64,000 bases of DNA from Intestinibacillus massiliensis (GTDB lineage Bacteria; Bacillota; Clostridia; Oscillospirales; Butyricicoccaceae): the NCBI GenBank assembly GCA_029267335.1, contig JAJUJC010000003.1, forward strand, positions 1-64,000, given 5' to 3'. The notes under the pieces were generated by a model. The model was given only the letters and a program-made list of their open reading frames with translations. It was not told where the DNA came from and did no database searches. The position numbers and the translations under genes are program-made. This document shows, one piece after another, positions 34,746 to 43,202 of the stretch. The number at the start of each line of letters is the position of its first letter. The stretch's first letter is position 1.

Positions 34746-35149
34746 GCCTCGACCTCCATACCTTGCGGCGCGCCCTGTGGACGGGCGATCTGCTGCCAGG
34801 TATCGCGGAGCGATTGCAGGATCTCGAGCAGGTCATCCGACCCCGACGCATCCTTTTTGATGTTCATATCGCGCAGCGAGCGCAGCAGGAAATCGTAGAT
34901 CGGCAGAAGCTGACCGGAAAGCTCGATCGCGGGATCGAGCGAGCCGACCAGTTCGTCGATAATCATTTGTGCCTTGATGAAGTAGGTGTTTGCCTTGTCG
35001 GGGTTGGGCGTGCCCTCGAGGGAGAGCACCGCAAGCTTGACATTTTTGATGCATGCGTCGAACAGCATGACAACAAGCTCTGCGGGGCTGGCGGTCATGA
35101 CGCTCTGGGTCAGGTATTCCTGCTTGAGTGCGTTTGTGTTGTAGTTCAT
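34742..35149 (-). CDS. fliS: Flagellin export chaperone FliS
   Basis: 135 residues, four-helix bundle that binds the C-terminus of flagellin and blocks early polymerisation. Family segments: YLTQSVMTASPAELVVMLFDACIKNVKLA and a C-terminal SLRDMNIKKD / LLEILQSLRDTWQ. Lies between fliD and the FliT-like gene in the normal order, 33 bases after fliD. Confidence 0.94.
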   Translation of the reverse strand: MNYNTNALKQEYLTQSVMTASPAELVVMLFDACIKNVKLAVLSLEGTPNPDKANTYFIKAQMIIDELVGSLDPAIELSGQLLPIYDFLLRSLRDMNIKKDASGSDDLLEILQSLRDTWQQIARPQGAPQGMEVEA

Positions 35150-35182
35150 TTGCGATCACTCCATTGTGTATTAAAACAGATA

Positions 35183-36724
35183 TTACGAGTTGAAAAGCTG
35201 GGTGATATAGGAGGACTGTGCGTTCATTTTAGAGAGGGCAGTCTCCATTTGCGAAAACTTTTCATAATAACGATCTGCCATGTCGTCAAGTTTATCTTGC
35301 AAGGTGCTTACTTTTTTGTCAATATCTGAAATTCTTGTTTCGTTTGCCGTCACCGCGCTGCTAGCCGCCTTGGTGTAGGTATTGAGCGCGTTTTTGATTT
35401 TATAGATAAGACCCTGCTCGGACGATGACGCCGTGGAGCTGCCGCCGGTGAACATCGCGACGACCTGCTCGGGGTTGGACTCGAGTGCCTGTGTCAACGC
35501 GTTGGTATCGAGTACTAGCTTGCCCTTGTTGATCGTATCGAAATAGCTGCCCGTCGTAATGCCGATTGCGGAAGCGGTTTTACCGCTTCCGCCGACCGCC
35601 GTATAGAAAGCCGCCTTTAAATCAGCAGACAGCGTGGTCAAATCGGGATCGCGCTGGAGCAGACCGGATTTCGCCTTCTTTTCCCATGCTGTGATTTGAT
35701 CGTCCGACATGGACTGGCGCTGCTCCTCAGTGAGCGGCGGATAATCCTTGGCATAGCTCTTTTCCGAAGTCAGTGCGTCGACTTTGGTGAGCATGCCGTT
35801 GAGTGCGTCGAGAAATCCCTTGATCGCCTTCGTCGTCGCACTGTAGTCGCGTGCAACGGTAAAGCTGACGGTCTCCTCGTCGGTGCCCTGCGTCACTTGA
35901 TTGAGCTTATACTCCATACCGTCGATGGTATAGGCGTTGCTGTCGCGCTCGACCGTGCTTCCGTTGATGACGGCGACGGAATTCTGCCCGTTCTCCGTCG
36001 TGCCGATGCCGATGCCGAACGCGCTGTCCGCGCCGAATGCGTTGCCGCCGAAGTTTTCGATCGTAACCTTGCTGTCCTTACCGCCGCTGTTTGCAGTGAC
36101 GGTGAAGGTGTCGCTCAGACGGCTGTACTTCATGGTGACATTGGCCGTTTTGTCCGAATTGATCGTATTGAGCATGTTTTGCAGCGTCGTATCTTTGGAA
36201 AACTGAAAACTCTTACCGTTGATCGAGAACGACAGATTGCCGTCCGTGCCGAAGGTGAGCGGCGTTTTGAGAGAAAGCTGTCCAAGCGTCGTGGTATTGT
36301 TCGCGGCGATTTCAGTGCCGTTTGCCGAGATTTTTCCGCTGCTCGTTGTGCTCGCATTTTTGGCGAGCTGATTGACCTGTACCGTGGTCTCACCGATTTC
36401 GGCACCTGCGCTGGCGGAGAGCGTGACCGCATTTTTGGTGCTGGGCGTGGTGACGTTGTAGGAAAAATAGGTCGAGGATTGCAGCATGCTGGATGTGCCG
36501 AGCACGCTCGTATAGTCATTGGCAAAGGTCTTGACCACGCCGCTGATGTCGGTAGTAGCCTCGTTGCGCCATTCGTAGGTGGTTTTGAGCTGCTGCTGTT
36601 TGTCTATTTTGGACTGCTGTCCTGTGTTCATTTTCTTGACCATCGCATCCGTGTCCATGCTGGAAAACATACCGGTGATACGGGAGGTGCTGCTATATGC
36701 TGAACCGCTGACGGTTGATGACAT
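35183..36724 (-). CDS. fliD: Flagellar hook-associated protein 2 (filament cap)
   Basis: 513 residues. The cap at the filament tip that lets flagellin fold and add. FliD N-terminal domain: ITGMFSSMDTDAMVKKM near 17-33. A variable middle (about 130-290) follows. The C-terminal domain has LDTNALTQALESNPEQVVAMF and a coiled-coil end (DIDKKVSTLQDKLDDMADRYYEKFSQMETALSKMNAQ broken here for reading). Reads from a sigma-28-type promoter 56 bases upstream of the start. AAGGAG precedes the ATG. Confidence 0.95.
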   Translation of the reverse strand: MSSTVSGSAYSSTSRITGMFSSMDTDAMVKKMNTGQQSKIDKQQQLKTTYEWRNEATTDISGVVKTFANDYTSVLGTSSMLQSSTYFSYNVTTPSTKNAVTLSASAGAEIGETTVQVNQLAKNASTTSSGKISANGTEIAANNTTTLGQLSLKTPLTFGTDGNLSFSINGKSFQFSKDTTLQNMLNTINSDKTANVTMKYSRLSDTFTVTANSGGKDSKVTIENFGGNAFGADSAFGIGIGTTENGQNSVAVINGSTVERDSNAYTIDGMEYKLNQVTQGTDEETVSFTVARDYSATTKAIKGFLDALNGMLTKVDALTSEKSYAKDYPPLTEEQRQSMSDDQITAWEKKAKSGLLQRDPDLTTLSADLKAAFYTAVGGSGKTASAIGITTGSYFDTINKGKLVLDTNALTQALESNPEQVVAMFTGGSSTASSSEQGLIYKIKNALNTYTKAASSAVTANETRISDIDKKVSTLQDKLDDMADRYYEKFSQMETALSKMNAQSSYITQLFNS

Positions 36725-36779
36725 GGTGGTGGCTCCTTTCTGGAAAAACAGATCCTATAAGCAAAGTGGTTTATCTTAT

Positions 36780-36806
36780 ATATCGGCAGTTTTTTCTACA
36801 ACTTAA
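36780..36806 (-). promoter_or_regulatory. Sigma-28 (SigD/FliA) promoter of fliD
   Basis: On the minus strand TTAA (36803-36806), 15-base spacer, GCCGATAT (36780-36787): a full match to the sigma-28 -10 element. The fliC promoter has the same architecture. Confidence 0.85.
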
Positions 36807-36998
36807 GCACGCGCACAAAGAAATTCCATGAAAAAATCGCGTGAAACGCGGTTTTGGTTATATTTTTAAAAAAACACGCAGGAGGCCAATGAAACCTGTT
36901 ACAGAACGCCAAGGAGTTGACAGAAACGATATATTTGACTTAAAATCAATATTGAAATTATGCATATTGATGATAATTGCACATGAACGTGCACACGC
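36807..36998. other. AT-rich intergenic region between fliD and cheC promoters
   Basis: The gap from fliD to cheC is 341 bases. Its ends hold divergent sigma-28 promoters. Between them the sequence is AT-rich, with a 37-codon open frame at 36889-37002 (AGGAGG only three bases before its ATG) and a TTGACA at 36917 whose downstream -10 is poor. I cannot support a gene here. Confidence 0.5.
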
Positions 36999-37026
36999 TT
37001 AAGTTTCCGTCAAAAAATGTCGATAA
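36999..37026 (+). promoter_or_regulatory. Sigma-28 (SigD/FliA) promoter of the che operon
   Basis: TTAA (36999-37002), 16-base spacer, GTCGATAA (37019-37026). The cheC start is 40 bases downstream. The element is preceded by C and followed by G (CTTAAG), as at fliD and fliC. Confidence 0.78.
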
Positions 37027-37065
37027 ACAAGACTGAGAAATAACACGCGACGGGAGGCGGGAGCC

Positions 37066-37701
37066 ATGGCAAACACACAGGAGGAACGCACCGAGCTGGA
37101 GCAGGATGTGCTGCGCGAAATTGCAAATATCGGTGCGGGGCACGCTGCAACAGCACTGTCTGAGCTGTTGGGAAGACCGATCGAGCAAAATGTGGCGAAT
37201 GTCAAATGCGTGCCGCTGGGCGACGTGCCATATGAACTGGGCGGACCGGAACAGTTGGCAGTCGGCAGCATCATCGAACTGGAGGGCGAATTTTCAGGTC
37301 AGCTTTTTATGCTGCTGGATATAGAGAATGCGGAACGGGTCATCTCGATCATGACTGGAGAGTCCATGCGGGAGCCCGACACATACCCGCTACCGGATTT
37401 CTCGGAAATGGAGTTTTCCGCGCTGTCAGAGGTGACAAACATCATCGGCAGCTCCTATCTGGTGGCCATGAGCGAGATGACCGGGCTGAAGATCCGGCCG
37501 TCCATTCCCGCATTGTGCGCGGACATGGTCGGCGCGGTGCTCGGGCCGCTTTTGTCGGAAGCCGGCATGGCGGGCGATCGTGTGGTGCTGTTTGAATCCG
37601 CCTTATTCAGTGACCAAAAACAGATTTTCGGCAATCTGTTTCTCGTTCCGCATCACGGATCGTGCGACGTATTGCTTAAAACTTTACTCGGGACATTGTA
37701 A
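37066..37701 (+). CDS. cheC: Chemotaxis phosphatase CheC
   Basis: 211 residues. Hydrolyses CheY-phosphate and works with CheD in adaptation. Two copies of the catalytic signature E-x-x-N are present: LREIANIGAGHAATALSELLGRPI near 17-40 and LSEVTNIIGSSYLVAMSEMTGLKI near 124-147, so both active sites look intact. GGGAGGCGGGAG precedes the ATG. First gene of cheC-D-Y-A-W-R-B. Confidence 0.93.
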   Translation: MANTQEERTELEQDVLREIANIGAGHAATALSELLGRPIEQNVANVKCVPLGDVPYELGGPEQLAVGSIIELEGEFSGQLFMLLDIENAERVISIMTGESMREPDTYPLPDFSEMEFSALSEVTNIIGSSYLVAMSEMTGLKIRPSIPALCADMVGAVLGPLLSEAGMAGDRVVLFESALFSDQKQIFGNLFLVPHHGSCDVLLKTLLGTL

Positions 37702-37742
37702 GGCAAGCACAGCGGCAGAGTGAAACAGAGGAAAGAAGGAGA

Positions 37743-38225
37743 ATGGTGGAACGCGTTTCGGTCGATATTGCAAAGATGCATGTGGTGCGTGCACCAGTCA
37801 TCCTCTATGCATTGGGACTGGGGTCATGCGTCAGCGTTGCGATGTACGATTCGGTCCTGCACATCGGGGGCATGCTGCATGTGCTGCTGCCCTCGAGCGG
37901 GGGATATGATCTGCGGGATCACACGAGCACAAAATTTGCGGATTCGGGGATCCGCACAATGTATGATGCGATGCTTGCGGCAGGCGCGCAGCGCGACCGC
38001 ATTCGTGCCAAGATCGCAGGCGGTGCGGCGATGTTCGCACCCACACCCGGAGAGGTCACCATGGGGCAGCGCAATGTAACACAGTGCAAAAAAGCACTGT
38101 CCGAGCTTGGTATCGCGATTTTGGCGGAGGATACTGGCGGAAACGCCGGCAGATCGGTCATTTTCTATACGGATACCGGCATGATGAAGGTGAAAACCAT
38201 CGCACATGGCGAGATCATGATATAG
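37743..38225 (+). CDS. cheD: Chemoreceptor glutamine deamidase CheD
   Basis: 160 residues. Deamidates glutamines in chemoreceptors and binds CheC. The catalytic Cys29 (ALGLGSCVSV) and His46 (GGMLHVLLP) are in their usual positions, with the AKIAGGAAMF block after. The SD AAGGAG sits almost on top of the ATG at 37743; the GTG directly after it (37746) may be the true start. Product length is barely affected. Confidence 0.93.
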   Translation: MVERVSVDIAKMHVVRAPVILYALGLGSCVSVAMYDSVLHIGGMLHVLLPSSGGYDLRDHTSTKFADSGIRTMYDAMLAAGAQRDRIRAKIAGGAAMFAPTPGEVTMGQRNVTQCKKALSELGIAILAEDTGGNAGRSVIFYTDTGMMKVKTIAHGEIMI

Positions 38226-38273
38226 CGATGTGATTAACGCAAAAACAAGGTAAATAGACGGAGGAACACAGAA

Positions 38274-38630
38274 ATGGCAAAGATTATGATTGTAGACGAC
38301 GCGGCATTCATGCGTATTACGATCAAGAACATGCTCACCAAGAGCGAGCATGAGGTCGTCGGTGAGGCGGAAAACGGCAAGATCGCCGTGGAGCGTTACA
38401 AGGCGCTCAATCCCGACATCGTGACGATGGATATCACCATGCCGGAAATGGACGGTCTGGAAGCACTCAAGCAGATCGTGGCATACGATCCGGGCGCAAA
38501 GGTCATCATGGTTTCCGCAATGGGTCAGGAAGCGATGGTGCGTGATGCGGTCATGAGCGGCGCAAAGGGCTTTATCGTGAAGCCGTTCAAGGAAGATGGT
38601 ATTCTGGCTGCGATCGCAAAGCTCAAATAA
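38274..38630 (+). CDS. cheY: Chemotaxis response regulator CheY
   Basis: 118 residues, single receiver domain. All signature residues are there: acidic pair Asp8/Asp9, phosphoacceptor Asp53 (VTMDITMPEMDG), Ser81 and Lys103 (IVKPF). Phosphorylated by CheA, it binds FliM/FliY at the motor. GGAGG precedes the start. Confidence 0.95.
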   Translation: MAKIMIVDDAAFMRITIKNMLTKSEHEVVGEAENGKIAVERYKALNPDIVTMDITMPEMDGLEALKQIVAYDPGAKVIMVSAMGQEAMVRDAVMSGAKGFIVKPFKEDGILAAIAKLK

Positions 38631-38672
38631 GCGGACCGGCATTTTGCCGGGTAAGATTGAAAGGGGGTGGGG

Positions 38673-40730
38673 ATGGAGATGAGCGCAGATGAATCCATGT
38701 TGGAAGTATATATTTACGAAAACCAGCAGCTTCTCGAAACGCTTGAAACCATCCTTCTCGAGGGCGAAGAGGAAAAAACACTGACCGCGGAGCAGATCAA
38801 CGAGGTGTTCCGCGTGATGCATACCGTCAAGGGTGCATCCTCCATGATGGAGTTCGAGGGACTGGCGCACCTTGCGCATGCGGTGGAGGATGTGTTCGCA
38901 CGCATTCGCGAAGCGGGCGCGCCGGCGTCGCAGTGGCCGACGGTCTTTGATCTGGTGTTCCAAGCGGTATCGTTTTTCAATCAGGAGCTTGCGCGCTTGC
39001 AGGAGAGCGGAACGACCGACGGAGAAGCAGTGGAGCTGATCGACAAGCTGCATCATGAGCTTGCACAGCTCAAGGGGGAGCAGCCGCCTGCCGCATCCGC
39101 CCCAGCACCGGCAGCATCTACTCCCGCACAGCCTGCCGCCGCGGCACAGGATCAGCCTGCCGCAGGTGTACCATACTATAAGATCAAGGTCTTTTTTGAA
39201 GTGGGCTGCCAGATGGAAGCGATCCGCGCGCTGGGCGTGGTGCAGAGCCTGAAGAGCCAGTGTGCAAGCATGGCATATGTTCCTGCGGATCTGAATGCCG
39301 CAGATGCCTCGCAGCAGATCATTGACCAGGGCTTTTGCCTGTATGCACAGGTTGCGGGCAATCCGGACGACCTGAAAAAGGTGCTTGAGCAGACGATGTT
39401 CCTGCAAAATTATGCGGTGCTTGCGATCGACGGTACGGATGAAGAGATCCCCGAAAGCATTCGCCAGTCGGAACAGGGTACGGCGGATACCGCAAAAACG
39501 GCAGGGGATACGCCGCGCGCCGCTGTGGACAGCACGGTAGAGGGTGTCGCCAAGCAGAACTTTATCAGCGTCAATGTCAACAAGCTCGATAACCTGCTCA
39601 ATATCGTCGGTGAGATCGTGACAGCACAGTCCATGGTCGTCAACAGTGCGAACTATCAGATGGGCGAAAACGATTCTTTCGACGCGGCGACCAAGCAGCT
39701 TCGCTCGCTCATCAACGAGCTACAGGATGTGGTCATGTCTGCGCGTATGCTGCCGGTATCGACTGTTTTCCAGAAAATGCGCCGTTTGGTGCGCGATATG
39801 AGCAAAAAGATCGACAAAGAAGTCGAACTGCGTTTGATCGGTGAAGAAACGGAGGTCGATAAAAACGTCATCGACTGTCTGTCCGACCCGCTCATGCACA
39901 TTATCCGTAATTCGATCGATCACGGCATCGAGGATGCCGCGACCCGCGCGAAAAACGGCAAATCAGTCAAGGGACGCATCACACTCGAAGCCCATACAAC
40001 GGGCAGCGATGTGGTCGTCACGGTATCCGATGACGGCAAGGGGCTGCAGCGCGACGCGATCTTGAAAAAGGCGTACGAAAAGGGCCTTGTGACCAAGCCG
40101 CAGAGCGAAATTTCGGACAAGGAAGCCTATTCGATGATCTTCCTGCCAGGCTTCTCCACGAAGGAAGTCGTGACCGAGTTTTCCGGACGCGGCGTCGGCA
40201 TGGATGTCGTGCGGCGTAATATCAATCAGATCGGCGGCTCGCTGTCGGTCGAAAGTGAGCCGGGACGCGGTACGACGCATATCATCCGCATCCCGCTGAC
40301 GCTGACGATCGTCGACGGACTCAAGTTCAGCGTCGGCAATATCAGCTGCATCATTCCGACGGTCGCGGTACGTTCCGCGGTTCGTCCGACGGAAAAGGAT
40401 ATTTTCACCGATTCCTCAGGCAACGAAATGATGCTGCTGCAAGGCAAATGCTACTCGCTCGTGCGGCTTTCGGATATTTTCAATGTCGAGCCGCGCGCAA
40501 AGACCATTGAAGAGGGCATGGTGCTTCATGTCTCTGTGGATGAGAACAGCTTCTGCATTTTCTTCGATGCACTTGACGGAGAATATCAGGTAGTCGTAAA
40601 GACGCTGCCGGCATACTTAAAGAAATGCACGACCTCGCAGAACGGCATCAGCGGCTGCGCGATCATGGGTGACGGCTCGATCAATCTGATCCTCGACGTC
40701 AATACGCTGTGTCCGGACGGACAGGCATAA
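38673..40730 (+). CDS. cheA: Chemotaxis histidine kinase CheA
   Basis: 685 residues. P1 phosphotransfer domain with His50 in VMHTVKGASSMM; an Ala/Pro/Gln-rich linker (about 130-170); a P2-like CheY-binding domain (about 172-250); P3 dimerisation helices with VNVNKLDNLLNIVGEIVTAQS; P4 ATPase with N-box HIIRNSIDHGIED, G1 DDGKGL and G2 GRGVGMDVV; and a C-terminal CheW-like P5 domain. Complete and normal in length. The ATG at 38673 follows AAAGGGGGTGGGG. Confidence 0.96.
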   Translation: MEMSADESMLEVYIYENQQLLETLETILLEGEEEKTLTAEQINEVFRVMHTVKGASSMMEFEGLAHLAHAVEDVFARIREAGAPASQWPTVFDLVFQAVSFFNQELARLQESGTTDGEAVELIDKLHHELAQLKGEQPPAASAPAPAASTPAQPAAAAQDQPAAGVPYYKIKVFFEVGCQMEAIRALGVVQSLKSQCASMAYVPADLNAADASQQIIDQGFCLYAQVAGNPDDLKKVLEQTMFLQNYAVLAIDGTDEEIPESIRQSEQGTADTAKTAGDTPRAAVDSTVEGVAKQNFISVNVNKLDNLLNIVGEIVTAQSMVVNSANYQMGENDSFDAATKQLRSLINELQDVVMSARMLPVSTVFQKMRRLVRDMSKKIDKEVELRLIGEETEVDKNVIDCLSDPLMHIIRNSIDHGIEDAATRAKNGKSVKGRITLEAHTTGSDVVVTVSDDGKGLQRDAILKKAYEKGLVTKPQSEISDKEAYSMIFLPGFSTKEVVTEFSGRGVGMDVVRRNINQIGGSLSVESEPGRGTTHIIRIPLTLTIVDGLKFSVGNISCIIPTVAVRSAVRPTEKDIFTDSSGNEMMLLQGKCYSLVRLSDIFNVEPRAKTIEEGMVLHVSVDENSFCIFFDALDGEYQVVVKTLPAYLKKCTTSQNGISGCAIMGDGSINLILDVNTLCPDGQA

Positions 40731-40758
40731 GACCTTTCAACAAAAGGAGTGATATCTG

Positions 40759-41238
40759 ATGGAGGATACCGAAAAGCAGACGAGCGGCATGGAAGAGGAG
40801 TACATCCTGTTCGGCATTGACGAGCGCACCTATGGGATTCCGATCGGTAAGGTACAGGAGATCCTGACCATGCAGCCGATCTCACCGATGCCCAATACGC
40901 TGCCGTTTTGCAAGGGCGTCATCAATATTCGCGGCACGATCGCGCCGATCATTGATCTGCGGCTCAAACTGGGCTTTGAGGCACTGGATTATAATGAACG
41001 CACCTGTATCATGGTGCTGATGCTCGACGGCGAGCAGGTCGGCATCGTGGTCGACGGTGTGCGCGATGTCGTGCGCATCTCACAGGAACAGCTGCAAAAT
41101 TCACCTACGAACGATGTGGCATTAACGCATACACGCAGCTATACGACCAAGGTATCGGTGCAGGACGGCATGATCTTGCAGATTCTCGATCTTGCACGTC
41201 TGTTTGATTTGGAGGAAGCTGCGCAGCACGACAGATAA
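40759..41238 (+). CDS. cheW: Chemotaxis coupling protein CheW
   Basis: 159 residues. Scaffold linking receptors to CheA. CheW fold signatures: FGIDERTYGIPIGKVQEIL, NTLPFCKGVINIRGTIAPIIDLRLKLG and GIVVDGVRDVVRI. AAAGGAGTG precedes the ATG. A short acidic N-terminal extension (DTEKQTSGMEE) is present. Confidence 0.94.
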   Translation: MEDTEKQTSGMEEEYILFGIDERTYGIPIGKVQEILTMQPISPMPNTLPFCKGVINIRGTIAPIIDLRLKLGFEALDYNERTCIMVLMLDGEQVGIVVDGVRDVVRISQEQLQNSPTNDVALTHTRSYTTKVSVQDGMILQILDLARLFDLEEAAQHDR

Positions 41239-41256
41239 AGAAGGGGAGTGCGGAGA

Positions 41257-42066
41257 GTGCAGTTACAACCGAAGGATTTTGAGCGGATCAAAACGCATAT
41301 GCTCCGCCTTTATGGAATCAATCTCGAGAAAAAAGAGGCGCTGGTCATCAGTCGCCTGTCACAGCTTGCGCTGAACGCGGGATTTCACACGTTCAGCGAT
41401 TATGTAGATGCGGCGTTCAAAAACACCGTGCTCATGCAGCAGATGGTGACAAAGCTGACGACCAATTATACCTATTTTATGCGTGAGGAAAAGCACTATC
41501 ATTTTCTCACGGAAACGGCGCTGCCCGAGCTGGCACAGACCAATCCCCGCTGCCGCAATCTCAAGGTGTGGAGCGCGGGCTGCTCGTCGGGCGACGAGGC
41601 ATACACGACAGCGGTCGTGATGCACGAGTGGCTCGGGCAGCATTGGAAAGAATGCGATTTCAACGTGGTCGGCAGTGATATTTCGCACGATATGTTGGTA
41701 TTCGCGCGGCGCGGCATCTATACAGAGGACGCGCTCAAGGGGATGCCGGAGCTGTGGCGCAACCGCTATTTTGCACCCGCAGAGCCCGGAACACGCAGCG
41801 TTTCGCCCGAGCTGTCTCGACGCGTGCGCTTTCAGGAACTGAATCTGATGCAGCCGTTTCCGTCTGCATTTCAGAATTTCAATATTATTTTTTGCCGTAA
41901 TGTCATGATTTATTTCACAATGGAACGCAAGGTAGAGCTGCTTCGGCGGTTTTACGATGCGCTTGCACCGGGGGGGTATTTATTCATCGGGACAAGCGAG
42001 ACCATGCCGCCGGAAAAGCCGCCGTTTCGCTATCTGTCCCCCGCGATTTATCAGAAGGAGCGGTGA
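41257..42066 (+). CDS. cheR: Chemoreceptor methyltransferase CheR
   Basis: 269 residues. Methylates receptor glutamates with SAM. An N-terminal helical domain is followed by the SAM-binding domain with LKVWSAGCSSGDEAYT, VVGSDIS, the IIFCRNVMIYF motif and a C-terminal GGYLFIGTSE. The GTG at 41257 is preferred because AAGGGGAG lies eight bases upstream; another GTG at 41248 overlaps that site. Confidence 0.94.
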   Translation: MQLQPKDFERIKTHMLRLYGINLEKKEALVISRLSQLALNAGFHTFSDYVDAAFKNTVLMQQMVTKLTTNYTYFMREEKHYHFLTETALPELAQTNPRCRNLKVWSAGCSSGDEAYTTAVVMHEWLGQHWKECDFNVVGSDISHDMLVFARRGIYTEDALKGMPELWRNRYFAPAEPGTRSVSPELSRRVRFQELNLMQPFPSAFQNFNIIFCRNVMIYFTMERKVELLRRFYDALAPGGYLFIGTSETMPPEKPPFRYLSPAIYQKER

Positions 42067-42068
42067 CC

Positions 42069-43097
42069 ATGAAAGAGCAGATTTCCATTCTGCTGCTTTG
42101 TGCGCAGGATGATGCACGCGCAAGGGAGCTGCTCATGCAGCTTGATAAAAGCGGCGCAAAGGTGCGAACCGCACCACCGGAAACGTATGCGGAAACGCTG
42201 CCGCGTGTGACCGATGTGCACGCGGTAGTCGTCTATGCGCAGGATACCTCGGCGCAGGCACGTGCGCAGGTCAAACAGATGCGAATGCTCACTACGCTGC
42301 CCATTGTGTTGCTTCTGCCGTTTTTCGAGGGTGATGTACGCATTGAAAGCAACGGCATTTATTACATGCCGTGCGGGCCAAATGAAAGTCTGCAACTGCT
42401 TGCCGCGCAGCTCAAACTGAAAATTCGCATCGTGCTGACCAATGCAGCGCTCGCGCGCACAGCGTCCACGACAGGAGAGAAAGCGGGCGATGAAGCGATC
42501 GCCCGCTCTTTTGTCCCCAATCGGGCCGATAAGCGTTTGATCGCGATCGGTGCATCCGCAGGCGGTGTACAGGCGATCGAAGAGGTGCTGCGCGCGCTGC
42601 CGAACACGCTGCCCGGGATCGTCATCACACAGCATATGCCGCCGGGATTTGTCACGCAGTATGCGCAGCGGCTCAATAAAATTTGTGCCATGCATGTCAT
42701 GGAAGGCGCGCACAATCAGCGTGTAGAATCGGGAACGGCATATATCGCACCGGGCGGTATGCATATGCGCGTCATTGCACGCGATGGGGGCTACTATTTG
42801 CAGGTCGCAGACGGCGAAAAGGTGTCCGGTCACCGACCGTCGGTCGATGTACTGTTTGAATCGGTCGCACGCAGTGCAGGAAAATACGCGCTCGGCGTGA
42901 TTCTCACCGGTATGGGCGAGGATGGCGCGGACGGTCTGCTGAAAATGCGGCAGGCGGGCGCGCAGACGATCGGGCAGGATGAGGAGACCTCGTGCGTGTA
43001 CGGCATGCCACGCGTAGCCTTTTTGTCGGGCGCAGTCTGCCGACAGGCGGGTCTGCCCGCGATCCCGGGGCTGATACTGGAGTATGTCAGCCACTAA
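42069..43097 (+). CDS. cheB: Chemotaxis methylesterase CheB with degenerate receiver
   Basis: 342 residues. Removes methyl groups from chemoreceptors. The C-terminal catalytic domain is intact: Ser163 (GASAGG), His189 (TQHMPPGF) and Asp285 (GMGEDGADG). The N-terminal ~110 residues have receiver-like strand/helix spacing but lost the chemistry: where the phosphoacceptor Asp is expected there is Tyr56 (AVVVYAQD), the Ser/Thr strand reads PIVLLLPFF, and the conserved Lys is replaced by Met100 (GIYYMPCG). Regulation by CheA phosphorylation is therefore doubtful. The ATG at 42069 follows AAGGAG by eight bases. The frame overlaps no neighbour; a terminator follows. Confidence 0.92.
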   Translation: MKEQISILLLCAQDDARARELLMQLDKSGAKVRTAPPETYAETLPRVTDVHAVVVYAQDTSAQARAQVKQMRMLTTLPIVLLLPFFEGDVRIESNGIYYMPCGPNESLQLLAAQLKLKIRIVLTNAALARTASTTGEKAGDEAIARSFVPNRADKRLIAIGASAGGVQAIEEVLRALPNTLPGIVITQHMPPGFVTQYAQRLNKICAMHVMEGAHNQRVESGTAYIAPGGMHMRVIARDGGYYLQVADGEKVSGHRPSVDVLFESVARSAGKYALGVILTGMGEDGADGLLKMRQAGAQTIGQDEETSCVYGMPRVAFLSGAVCRQAGLPAIPGLILEYVSH

Positions 43098-43109
43098 AAT
43101 GCAAAAGGA

Positions 43110-43143
43110 AACACCCGCTGTCCAAGGACAGCGGGTGTTTTTT
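43110..43143. terminator. Terminator between cheB and fliC
   Basis: Perfect stem AACACCCGCTGTCC / GGACAGCGGGTGTT followed by T's on the plus strand. On the minus strand the stem is followed by TCCTTTT, so it may also help end fliC transcripts. Confidence 0.9.
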
Positions 43144-43202
43144 GTGGGGAGAATGAAGCGCCGGTCGGGGGGAGCGACGCTTCTTCGCCGGGGAAACGAA
43201 AC

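Noticed and set aside
36889-37002. 37-codon frame with AGGAGG upstream between fliD and cheC
   Set aside because: Only three bases separate AGGAGG from the ATG, the product is featureless, and its end overlaps the cheC promoter.
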